The notes under the pieces: generated by a model
What the model was told of the DNA's origin: nothing
Seen by the model: only the letters and a program-made list of their open reading frames with translations
Databases searched by the model: none
Translations under genes and position numbers: made by a program
Shown: positions 22,390-29,941 of the stretch, piece after piece
Layout: every line of letters starts with the position of its first letter
How positions within the stretch are numbered: position 1 is the first letter of the stretch
NCBI GenBank assembly: GCA_964503685.1
Contig: CAZDAW010000039.1
Span: 1-30,702 of the forward strand
Direction: 5' to 3'
Length of the DNA: 30,702 bases
Source of the DNA: CAZDAW01 sp964503685
GTDB lineage: Bacteria; Chloroflexota; Anaerolineae; Anaerolineales; Anaerolineaceae

Positions 22390-24099
22390 ATGGATAAAAA
22401 TCAAATTATTGAAGTAACGCCTCGACCAACGGTTGAAGTTCATTTTCCTGACCAGAGTGTTTTCTCGGGACCGCGATGCACCCCGGTGGTTGAGTTTTTA
22501 AAGGCCTGGGATAAAGTCGACAAGAATATCATCATGGCAGCAGTTGTCAATGGGGAGTTGCGAGAGTTGAATTACCCGATTGACATGGACGCGCGTGTCA
22601 GGCCAGTTACGACAGAAGAAGAAGACGGATTAAGAATATATCGCAGGTCACTCACCTTCTTACTTGAAGTGGCTTTCGAGGATTTGTTCCCTTCAGTTAT
22701 ATTAACGATTGATCATTCCGTTGCTTCAGGTGGGTTCTTTTGTCAGGTCTCAAATCGTCCACCGCTCACAAATAAAGAGTTGATTGCTTTGGAGACGCGG
22801 ATGCATGAACTGGTTAAAAAGGATATAGCCATCGAACGCCAGCAGGTATCCTTAACCGACGCGATCCAATTTTTTAAATTGAAGGGTTTTGATGATAAAG
22901 TGCGCTTGCTGAAATATCGGCAAAAAGAACATCTGGTTCTTTATCGGCTGGAAGAACACCGCGACTACCATCACGGTTATATGGTGCCATCTCTGGGATA
23001 TTTGCGCTGGTTCAAATTAACTCCTTTGGGAGATGGATTTGTTCTCTGCTTTCCGCGTCGGGGCACCCCAACGACAATAGAACCGATGCTCCAACATTCC
23101 AAATTGCTGACGACATTTCAGGAATATGGAAATTGGGTAAGAAGGTTAGGAATTGAAGACGTTGGGGCTTTGAATGAGGCTATTGAAGGTGGGCGCGCAC
23201 GAGAAGTTATATTGGTAACCGAGGCGCTTCATGGACAGCGCATTGCTGAAATTGCTCAACAAATTACTGAACGGGCGAAAGAAGTACGCGCTATTTTGAT
23301 TTCTGGCCCTTCCTCTTCCGGGAAAACAACTTTCTCGAAGCGGTTGGCGATTCAACTTCTAGCGCAAGGGTTGTCCCCGTTTGCTTTAGAGATGGATAAT
23401 TATTTCGTGGACCGGGACAAGACCCCGCGCGATGAAAAAGGTGATTACGATTTCGAATCGATTGAAGCGCTAGACCGTTCACTGCTCAATGAACATATTA
23501 CCAGACTGATTGCCGGTGAACAAGTGCAACTGCCGCGATATGATTTTCATGATGGCAAACGTAAAGAAGGTGATGTCGTTAAATTAGGCGCTGATCAGAT
23601 TATTATTTTGGAAGGAATCCATGGTTTAAATCCGGCGCTTCTTCCCAATGTTCCTTCCAACAAAACTTTTAAAATTTATGCCTCTGCGTTAACCCAGTTG
23701 AATCTGGATCGTTATAATCGTATTCCGACAACCGATACACGCCTGTTGCGCCGCATTGTCCGTGATGCGCGCGATCGTGGTTATAGTGTTCAGCAGACGA
23801 TTCAACGCTGGGATTCGGTTCAGCGGGGAGAAAAGAAATATATTTTCCCTTATCAGGAATATGCAGATGTGATGTTCAATTCAGCGCTGACTTATGAGTT
23901 ATCTGCGTTAAAACCGTTAGTCGAGCCTTTGTTGCGCCAGGCTCCCTATGGAACACAAGAATACGTGGAAGCAAAAAGGTTGTTAACTTTTTTGGAATGG
24001 TTCTTGCCCGTTGATCTGGAATTGATCCCAGATAATTCAATTTTACGAGAATTTATCGGTAATTCGATTTTGAGTGATTTTAAGTTGTGGCGCGGGTAA
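22390..24099 (+). CDS. TGS-domain nucleoside (uridine-type) kinase
   Basis: A 569-residue fusion enzyme. Residues 1 to about 75 form a TGS-like domain. Residues about 85-230 resemble the second additional domain of threonyl-tRNA synthetase (ITIDHSVASGGFFCQV region). The C-terminal half is a P-loop kinase of the uridine kinase family with Walker A GPSSSGKTTF (306-315), the MDNYFVDRD substrate loop, the YDFHDGKR segment and EGIHGLNP. It would phosphorylate a nucleoside such as uridine or cytidine using NTP, in salvage. This domain combination is known as a distinct nucleoside kinase type in Thermotogae, Clostridia and Chloroflexota. No strong SD is present, and translation may be coupled to the DUF4230 gene 21 nt upstream. 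Confidence 0.9.
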   Translation: MDKNQIIEVTPRPTVEVHFPDQSVFSGPRCTPVVEFLKAWDKVDKNIIMAAVVNGELRELNYPIDMDARVRPVTTEEEDGLRIYRRSLTFLLEVAFEDLFPSVILTIDHSVASGGFFCQVSNRPPLTNKELIALETRMHELVKKDIAIERQQVSLTDAIQFFKLKGFDDKVRLLKYRQKEHLVLYRLEEHRDYHHGYMVPSLGYLRWFKLTPLGDGFVLCFPRRGTPTTIEPMLQHSKLLTTFQEYGNWVRRLGIEDVGALNEAIEGGRAREVILVTEALHGQRIAEIAQQITERAKEVRAILISGPSSSGKTTFSKRLAIQLLAQGLSPFALEMDNYFVDRDKTPRDEKGDYDFESIEALDRSLLNEHITRLIAGEQVQLPRYDFHDGKRKEGDVVKLGADQIIILEGIHGLNPALLPNVPSNKTFKIYASALTQLNLDRYNRIPTTDTRLLRRIVRDARDRGYSVQQTIQRWDSVQRGEKKYIFPYQEYADVMFNSALTYELSALKPLVEPLLRQAPYGTQEYVEAKRLLTFLEWFLPVDLELIPDNSILREFIGNSILSDFKLWRG

Positions 24100-24103
24100 T
24101 CTT

Positions 24104-24451
24104 CTAGAGAGGCACCCAGCCGCCAATATCCTTCCAGGCGTAACTGAGGTGCATTCCCAAAACTTTACCATTCTTTTTGGTGACGCGTTTAAGGGCGTCT
24201 TCCATTATTTTTATTCCGCCAATTTCATGCAATCTTTTACCGATTTCACATGCGCGCCGGTGACGGCAATCCATATTGAAGCTGCCTCCTGGACGTTCGG
24301 AGAGGTAGTCTTCAACCGCGCCGATCTTGATCAATTCTTCTGTCATCCGATCGATCTCTTCTTTAAGGCGCCTCTTTGCGGCGCTATCCTTGGCGGCAGC
24401 CAGAAGGCCTTCTTCAGACTGTCCGCCAAATAAGTTGCTCAAGAACCCCAT
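24104..24451 (-). CDS. Small hypothetical protein
   Basis: A 115-residue protein I do not recognise. It starts MGFLSNLFGG, has a charged helical segment (AAKRRLKEEIDRMTEELIKIGAVEDYL), then a middle with the two cysteines in MDCRHRRACEIG, and ends with a tryptophan-containing segment (SYAWKDIGGWVPL). No signal peptide, membrane helix or metal-binding motif is clear, although the Cys/His cluster could bind a metal. It is supported as a gene by AGGAG 8 nt before the ATG and by its natural amino-acid composition. It is convergent with the nucleoside kinase (4 bp between stops) and divergent from the malic enzyme gene. Confidence 0.75.
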   Translation of the reverse strand: MGFLSNLFGGQSEEGLLAAAKDSAAKRRLKEEIDRMTEELIKIGAVEDYLSERPGGSFNMDCRHRRACEIGKRLHEIGGIKIMEDALKRVTKKNGKVLGMHLSYAWKDIGGWVPL

Positions 24452-24524
24452 CGTGGTTACTCCTTCCGTATCAATTCAATCTCGAACCATTATAGGGTGA
24501 CACCCTTTGGGCGTCAAGATAATA

Positions 24525-24530
24525 TATAAT
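24525..24530 (+). promoter_or_regulatory. -10 element of the malic enzyme gene
   Basis: A perfect TATAAT 23 nt before the ATG at 24554. No good -35 at 16-18 nt was found. A short GGGTGACACCC palindrome (24494-24504) lies just upstream and could be a regulator site. Confidence 0.5.
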
Positions 24531-24553
24531 ACCTTGAAGAAAGGAATTCCGTT

Positions 24554-25822
24554 ATGCCTCCACTAACAAAAGAAGATGCGCTTGCTTATCATCAACTGGA
24601 TGGTAAGCCCGGTAAAATTTCTGTTTGTCCATCAAAGCCTTTGGAAACCCAACGTGATCTTAGCCTGGCATATACGCCTGGCGTTGCTTATCCGGTGCTT
24701 GAAATTGAAAAAGATCCAAATCTGGCTTATGAATATACCGATAAGGGTAACCTGGTAGCGGTAATCTCCAATGGCACAGCAATATTGGGATTGGGAGATC
24801 GCGGAGCGCTCGCTTCGAAACCTGTTATGGAAGGTAAGGGTGTTCTATTTAAAAAATTTGCTGATATCGATGTGTTTGATATTGAAATTGACAGCCATGA
24901 TCCTGAGACAGTGATTAAAGTGATTGCAGCGATTGCGCCTACGTTTGGCGGAATCAATCTCGAAGATTTTCGTTCGCCGGAGTGTTTTTATATTGAGACT
25001 AAATTACAGCAAATGCTGGATATTCCGGTCTTTCATGATGATCAGCATGGGACAGCAATCATCCTGGGCGCTGCTCTGATGAATGCGCTCGAATTAACAG
25101 ATCGCAAGTTACATGAGATAAAAGTGGTCTTCTCTGGTTCGGGGGCAGCCGGAATCGCGTGCGCAAAACAACTCGTGAAAATTGGTGTTCCGAAAGAGCA
25201 TATTTGGATGTGTGATATTGCCGGATTGGTTTATCAGGGTCGTAAAGAGGAAATGTTCCCTGAAAGAATGGCTTTTGCCCAGGGAGATTGCCCGAATACT
25301 CTGGCAAATGTCATGGAAGGGGCGGATGTCTTCATTGGCCTTTCTGCAGCGAATCTCGTAACAGAAGAAATGTTAAAGCGGATGCGGAAGAATCCTGTCA
25401 TCTTTGCTATGGCAAACCCCGACCCAGAAGTGCGCTATGAAACGGCGCGCGCCTGCCGCCCCGATGCGATTGTTGCCACCGGTCGTTCTGATTACCCGAA
25501 TCAGATTAATAATGTTTTGGGTTTCCCCTTTATATTTAGGGGCGCATTGGATGTGCGCGCAAGAGCAATCAATGATGAGATGAAAATAGCCGCTTCACAG
25601 GCGCTGGCTGCGTTGGCAAAAGAGCCTGTTTTACCAGAAGTGCTCAGGGCTTATAACCTGGATCATCTGGAATTTGGCAAGGATTATATCGTTCCAAAAC
25701 CATTGGACAAGCGGGTATGTGAATGGGAAGCGCCGGCAGTTGCCTCGGCTGCAATCGCCAGCGGCGTTGCGCGCAAACTTATTAATTTGGATGCTTATCG
25801 AAGTCAATTAGCGCACAAATAA
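24554..25822 (+). CDS. Malic enzyme (malate dehydrogenase, oxaloacetate-decarboxylating)
   Basis: A 422-residue short-form malic enzyme that converts malate to pyruvate and CO2 with reduction of NAD(P). The catalytic region is seen in AYTPGVAYP, in GNLVAVISNGTAILGLGDRG and in the metal-binding GGINLEDFRSPECF. HDDQHGTAI is followed by the nucleotide-binding GSGAAGIACA, and later by FAMANPDPE and SDYPNQINNVLGFPFIFRGALD. It lacks the C-terminal phosphotransacetylase domain of the long MaeB type. The start is supported by AAGGAA about 8 nt upstream. Cofactor preference (NAD or NADP) cannot be fixed by reading. It is convergent with pstB, 25 bp between stops and no terminator visible. Confidence 0.95.
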   Translation: MPPLTKEDALAYHQLDGKPGKISVCPSKPLETQRDLSLAYTPGVAYPVLEIEKDPNLAYEYTDKGNLVAVISNGTAILGLGDRGALASKPVMEGKGVLFKKFADIDVFDIEIDSHDPETVIKVIAAIAPTFGGINLEDFRSPECFYIETKLQQMLDIPVFHDDQHGTAIILGAALMNALELTDRKLHEIKVVFSGSGAAGIACAKQLVKIGVPKEHIWMCDIAGLVYQGRKEEMFPERMAFAQGDCPNTLANVMEGADVFIGLSAANLVTEEMLKRMRKNPVIFAMANPDPEVRYETARACRPDAIVATGRSDYPNQINNVLGFPFIFRGALDVRARAINDEMKIAASQALAALAKEPVLPEVLRAYNLDHLEFGKDYIVPKPLDKRVCEWEAPAVASAAIASGVARKLINLDAYRSQLAHK

Positions 25823-25847
25823 GCATTTGCTACAGACTGGTAAATTA

Positions 25848-26603
25848 TTATCCAAAGCGTCCCTGAATATAAGATTCTGTTCGTTTGTCTTTGGGATTTG
25901 TGAATATTTCCTCGCCAGCGGCATATTCGATCAATTCGCCTTGTAAAAAGAATGCGGCGTAATCGGCAATACGGGCTGCCTGTTGGGTATTATGAGGCGC
26001 CAGAACAACGGTCAGATTTTTGCTGAGTTCCTGCATCAATAGTTCGATTTTTGATGTGGAAACTGGATCAAGCGCAGAGGTCGGTTCATCAAGTAAAATG
26101 ATTTCTGGATTCAGAGCCAATACACGGGCAATACACAATCGCTGTTGCTGGCCGCCAGATAAACGATTCGCAGGTTCATCCAATCGGTCATAGATTTCTT
26201 CCCAGAGAACAACCTGGCGCAACGCTTTTTCGACAGCCTCATCCAAGCGCGATTTTCGTTTTTCGCCGGCAATTTCCAATCCATAACTGACGTTTTTGTA
26301 GATTGAGAGCGGCAAAGGAACAGGTCGTGAAAAAACCATACCGACCATTCGTCTTAATTCAATGATATTAAGTTTGGGGTCGAGGATATTAACTTGATTA
26401 ATTATAACCTCGCCGGATGAAACTTCAACGTCTGCCAGGTCGTTCAAACGATTGAGCGTGCGCAATAAGGTCGATTTGCCCCCGCCGGCTGGTCCGAAAA
26501 GGACCGTAATGGCGTTAGATTGGATCGAAAGGTTAACATCTTTAAGGCTTTCGGCGCCGTCTGAATAACGAACATTCAGGTTGCGAATGATGATTTTTTC
26601 CAT
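25848..26603 (-). CDS. pstB: Phosphate ABC transporter ATP-binding protein
   Basis: The 251-residue ATPase of the phosphate importer. Walker A is GPAGGGKST at 37-45, the signature LSGGQ at 148-152, Walker B with the catalytic Glu is LLDEPTSALDP (E173), and the switch His is H204 in PHNTQQAAR. The Q-loop glutamine is replaced by Ser92 (MVFSRPVPLPLSIYKN, where typical PstB has VFQ.PNPFP). The ATG at 26603 has GAGG 7 nt upstream. It follows pstA by 23 nt and is the last gene of the operon, since no phoU follows before the convergent malic enzyme gene. Confidence 0.93.
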   Translation of the reverse strand: MEKIIIRNLNVRYSDGAESLKDVNLSIQSNAITVLFGPAGGGKSTLLRTLNRLNDLADVEVSSGEVIINQVNILDPKLNIIELRRMVGMVFSRPVPLPLSIYKNVSYGLEIAGEKRKSRLDEAVEKALRQVVLWEEIYDRLDEPANRLSGGQQQRLCIARVLALNPEIILLDEPTSALDPVSTSKIELLMQELSKNLTVVLAPHNTQQAARIADYAAFFLQGELIEYAAGEEIFTNPKDKRTESYIQGRFG

Positions 26604-26626
26604 TGATCGCCTCTGATCGCCTTACC

Positions 26627-27493
26627 TCACCATTGCCGGCGTGCTCTCGCACGCGTTCGGATTAATGTGGCAATAATATTCATGCCTAATACAAAAGCCA
26701 ACAAAACAAGCACGGTTCCATATTGAATTTGAATGGGCATGCCGGGAACCTGGGTTGATATGACAAAAAGATGATAGGGGAGCGCCATTGTTTCATCAAA
26801 TGGGGATTGGGGTAGTTGGGGCAGGAAAAAAGCTGCACCCGTGAACAGAATGGGGGCGGTTTCACCGGCTGCTCTTTCCAATCCCAGGATTATTCCGGTG
26901 ATAATTCCTGGAATGCCTTGCGGGAGGACAATGCGCCAGATGGTTTGCCAGCGATTGGCGCCCAATGATATTGATACAACACGAAAATTATTTGGAACTG
27001 AGCGGAGCGATTCTTCGGCGGTGCTGATGATGACCGGCAGGGTCATAATTGATAGGGTAAGAGATGAGGCCAGAATGCTGCTGCCAAAGCGAAGAAAAAT
27101 AACAAACAATCCCAGCCCGAACAAGCCATAGACGACCGAGGGGATGCCAGCGAGATTTATCATGGCAATTCGTATCAAACGCGTCAGGCGGTTATCTGGA
27201 GCATATTCAGCCAGGTAAATCGCTGCTGCAATACCCGGTGGTACAGAAAATAAGGCTGTCCCCAATGTCAGGTAGATGGTGCCCAAAATTGCCGGGAAGA
27301 TTCCCCCGGATCGCATTCCATCGGTTGGAAATCCAGACAAGAATTCCCAATTGATTGCTGGTAAGCCGGTGATCAGTATATAAATAAGCAGAGCCAGGAT
27401 TGGTAATACAGTGATCAGGCTAATCAACCCGAGCAAACCAAAGCCCAGTAACTGGCGAGTATGTTGAGAAAGGAATGACCGTCGATCTAACAT
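26627..27493 (-). CDS. pstA: Phosphate ABC transporter permease PstA
   Basis: A 288-residue inner-membrane permease with about six transmembrane helices. The family marks are NLAGIPSVVYGLFGL, the coupling-helix region SLGANRWQTIWRIVLPQ and GLERAAGETAPILFTGAA, the last typical of PstA rather than PstC. It pairs with PstC to form the phosphate channel and contacts PstB through the coupling helix. The ATG lies 10 nt after the pstC stop, with only a weak CAGG before it, so coupling to pstC translation is likely. Confidence 0.95.
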   Translation of the reverse strand: MLDRRSFLSQHTRQLLGFGLLGLISLITVLPILALLIYILITGLPAINWEFLSGFPTDGMRSGGIFPAILGTIYLTLGTALFSVPPGIAAAIYLAEYAPDNRLTRLIRIAMINLAGIPSVVYGLFGLGLFVIFLRFGSSILASSLTLSIMTLPVIISTAEESLRSVPNNFRVVSISLGANRWQTIWRIVLPQGIPGIITGIILGLERAAGETAPILFTGAAFFLPQLPQSPFDETMALPYHLFVISTQVPGMPIQIQYGTVLVLLAFVLGMNIIATLIRTRARARRQW

Positions 27494-27503
27494 GCCATAC
27501 CTG

Positions 27504-28418
27504 TCAAGAGAGCAGCCGCTCTGATCGTTTTAGTGTGCGCATGCTGATTGCAAATGCGGTAATATTGATTAGTAAAGAAATTAAAAACAGTATGATCCCA
27601 ATTAAGAAAAGCACCTGGTAATGGGTGCTGCCGCTGGCTACTTCACCCATTTCAGAAGCGATTGTGGCTGTCATTGTTCTGATTGGGGAAAACAAGGTTT
27701 TCAAACCGGTTGGCATGATGGGCGCATTACCCGTTACCATCATAACTGCCATGGTTTCTCCAATTACACGCCCGATGCCAAGCATTATGGCGGTTATGAT
27801 GCCTGAACGCGCCGCAGGAAGCGTAATCCCCCAGATTGTTTGCCATGAAGTGACACCCAAGGCGCGTGCAGCATCGCGATAAGATCGGGGGACTGTGTTC
27901 AGCGCATCTTCTGCGACGGAAACGATGGAGGGGATCGCCGCCCATCCCAACAGCAATGCTCCTGTGAATGCGGTCAGACCGGTTGGCAGGTCAAGTGTTC
28001 GCCTGAGAAAAGGTGATAGTACCAAAATGCCGAAAAAGCCCATCACCACAGAGGGTATGCCAGCCAGGACTTCAATAAATGGTTTGAGGATATTGTTGAC
28101 CCAGAGCGGCGCCACCTCTGAGATAAATACCGCTGTTCCAATTCCCAAAGGAATAGCGATGACAATGGCTCCCAGAGTCACCGTTAGGGAACCGAAAAAG
28201 AGTGGTAAGATGCCGTAGTAATCTTCAACTGGGTACCATACAGAACTGATGATGTCTGAAAACGGCACATTATATAATGCCGGTAAACCTTCCTTTAATA
28301 AGAAAAGACAGATTAATCCGACAAATAAAATACTGAGATAACCGGCAATTTGAATTACCCGGGTTATCACAATTTCTCCATAATCCTTTTTTTTGGCGGT
28401 TAAAGGTTGAATATCCAT
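27504..28418 (-). CDS. pstC: Phosphate ABC transporter permease PstC
   Basis: A 304-residue inner-membrane permease. PstC marks are VLAGIPSVVMGFFGI, the coupling region ALGVTSWQTIWGITLP and IGRVIGETMAVMMVTGN. About six helices follow a short cytosolic N-terminus. It forms the transport channel with PstA. No SD is visible; its ATG lies 2 nt after the pstS stop, so it is probably translated by ribosomes finishing pstS. Confidence 0.95.
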   Translation of the reverse strand: MDIQPLTAKKKDYGEIVITRVIQIAGYLSILFVGLICLFLLKEGLPALYNVPFSDIISSVWYPVEDYYGILPLFFGSLTVTLGAIVIAIPLGIGTAVFISEVAPLWVNNILKPFIEVLAGIPSVVMGFFGILVLSPFLRRTLDLPTGLTAFTGALLLGWAAIPSIVSVAEDALNTVPRSYRDAARALGVTSWQTIWGITLPAARSGIITAIMLGIGRVIGETMAVMMVTGNAPIMPTGLKTLFSPIRTMTATIASEMGEVASGSTHYQVLFLIGIILFLISLLINITAFAISMRTLKRSERLLS

Positions 28419-28420
28419 TT

Positions 28421-29338
28421 CTATTCTATAGTAATGGGCACAAAACCGAGTTGCGCGACGATCTCTTGGGCTTCAGGTGATTGGATCCATTCAAGATAAT
28501 TTTTTAATATTCCTTCTGGTTGGCCAAGCGTGTACATGTATAGATCCCGGGAGATAGGATAGGTATTGTTGTTAACTGTTTCTACCGAAGGCAGAATATA
28601 AGATTCTCCCTGTTCGCGCGCCACAGCAAGGACCTTGACTTCAGAGGTAACATATCCGAGGCCGTCATAGCCAATGGCGTTGGGGTTATCGCGCACTTCG
28701 GCTATTATCCCCTCAGATGAAGGTAATAGCAAGGTGTCGCGGGAGAATATGGATTTATCGTCCGTTCTTCCCAAACGGATGACTGATTCAAGAAAATAAA
28801 TATGAGTACCCGAATTCGTCTCGCGAGAGAGTTTGACGATCGGACGATCTTCGCCGCCGACCTGAGCCCAATTGCTGATCTCGCCCCGATAAATTCGTGA
28901 AATTTGTTCGATGGTTAATTGCTGTACCGGATTTGATGGGTTGACTATAATGGCGATGGCATCTCTTGCCACGATGAATTCTACCGGCTCCATACCCGTT
29001 TTTTTTGCTTGTTGAATTTCTTCTGTTTTGATCGCACGCGATGCATTCGCAATGTCGATTGTGTTACTGATAAGGGCCGTCAGGCCTGTTCCACTTCCAC
29101 CCCCGGTAACTGATAAACGGACCCCTGGAGAGATTTGTTGATAACGTTCAGCCCAGGCTAAAGCCAGATTGACCATTGTATCTGAACCTTTGTTTTCGAT
29201 ATAGGAAGAAGTGGAAGAGGGATTATCAACCGATGTGGTATTGCTGTCATTGCACCCGGGAATTGAAGCCAGGCATACAAATAGAATAACTGGCAGAAGT
29301 CTCTTTATTATGCTATGGCTATTTAATAAGTATTCCAT
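28421..29338 (-). CDS. pstS: Phosphate-binding lipoprotein PstS
   Basis: A 305-residue substrate-binding lipoprotein of the phosphate importer. The signal peptide ends in a lipobox (SIPGC, Cys29). Binding-site segments are ENKGSDTMVNLA, TGGGSGTGLTALI and SRETNSGTH. The protein is of the compact PstS type that opens with a GSDTM loop. ATG 29338 is used; an in-frame TTG at 29362 overlaps the stop of the upstream gene (TTGA) and could allow coupled initiation with 8 extra residues. Neither start has a good SD. It is second in the csx15-pst operon and gives substrate to PstCAB. Confidence 0.92.
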   Translation of the reverse strand: MEYLLNSHSIIKRLLPVILFVCLASIPGCNDSNTTSVDNPSSTSSYIENKGSDTMVNLALAWAERYQQISPGVRLSVTGGGSGTGLTALISNTIDIANASRAIKTEEIQQAKKTGMEPVEFIVARDAIAIIVNPSNPVQQLTIEQISRIYRGEISNWAQVGGEDRPIVKLSRETNSGTHIYFLESVIRLGRTDDKSIFSRDTLLLPSSEGIIAEVRDNPNAIGYDGLGYVTSEVKVLAVAREQGESYILPSVETVNNNTYPISRDLYMYTLGQPEGILKNYLEWIQSPEAQEIVAQLGFVPITIE

Positions 29339-29358
29339 CTGCAATTTTGTTCGACGGC

Positions 29359-29760
29359 TCAAATGGCTGATTCGTCATCAACATTATTTCTCAAAGTACT
29401 GTCTTCAATTGCCTGCAGGTCGAGAACATCGGCTACAACCATTCTGGGCAACATGCCAAAGGGTTGTAAATAGATACGGAGAATGGCAGGAAAATGTCCC
29501 ATCCGACCATGTAATTCTGCGAGCAATAAAGCAGTCAGATAACTTTGAGTGGGCGGGTTGATCAGGATGGCTTCAGTTTTAAGTTGTTCGGCAGAGAGAG
29601 GAAGTTGCGCAATCAATGCTTTGAGTTGAGGTAGAATGGGAAGGTCCGGGTCAATCTTTGCGGGCAGATTAATTATCTTATGGATAGGTTTGTGCAGCAG
29701 GCTTTCCGCCTGGTCGATTTGAGTGTGATTCAGCTCGCTTGAAAAGTTGATCAGGATCAT
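29359..29760 (-). CDS. Csx15-like (CRISPR-associated family) protein
   Basis: A 133-residue protein resembling the Csx15 family. It opens with MILINFSSELN, the LILNFSHPL-type start of the family, continues with a Gln/Leu-rich helical section (LKALIAQLPLSAEQLKT), then AILINPPTQSYLTALLLAELHGRMGHFPAILR, whose HGRMG-FP motif is the strongest family mark. Csx15 was named for its association with CRISPR loci, but its biochemical role is unknown. No cas gene or array is in the window. The ATG at 29760 matches the family start; open frame continues upstream to 29886 but the added residues look unlike the family. It lies directly before pstS, with stop and alternative start overlapping. Confidence 0.65.
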   Translation of the reverse strand: MILINFSSELNHTQIDQAESLLHKPIHKIINLPAKIDPDLPILPQLKALIAQLPLSAEQLKTEAILINPPTQSYLTALLLAELHGRMGHFPAILRIYLQPFGMLPRMVVADVLDLQAIEDSTLRNNVDDESAI

Positions 29761-29856
29761 AAAACAGCATTGCCAAAAAATATAATAACAGGTGCCAGAC
29801 AACCGATGCTTCATTGTTAAAATAATGATGGCCAGTCCCTGTTTGATACGGCCTTT

Positions 29857-29886
29857 ATTATAACAGCACCCCTGAAAATGAATCAA
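29857..29886 (-). promoter_or_regulatory. Promoter of the csx15-pst operon
   Basis: On the - strand TTGATT (29886-29881), an 18-nt spacer, and TATAAT (29862-29857). Initiation would be near 29850, giving about 90 nt of leader to the csx15 ATG. This also argues that coding does not begin at 29886. No clear Pho box was recognised. Confidence 0.6.
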
Positions 29887-29941
29887 TGAGATTATATATA
29901 AAACATTAAGAAGGTAAAATCAGTATTAAGTGTTAATCAGT

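Noticed and set aside
24074..24433. 119-codon + strand frame opposite the small hypothetical gene
   Set aside because: It is antisense to a gene with a good SD and natural composition, and overlaps the kinase C-terminus.
29761..29886. Upstream extension of the Csx15-like protein by 42 residues
   Set aside because: A good promoter lies over the extension start, the residues are Cys-rich and unlike the family, and the family start matches Met at 29760.
29923..29937. ATTAA-GTG-TTAAT small palindrome before the polymerase gene as a LexA site
   Set aside because: Arms are only 5 bp and AT-only; it does not match a known LexA consensus that I can state.
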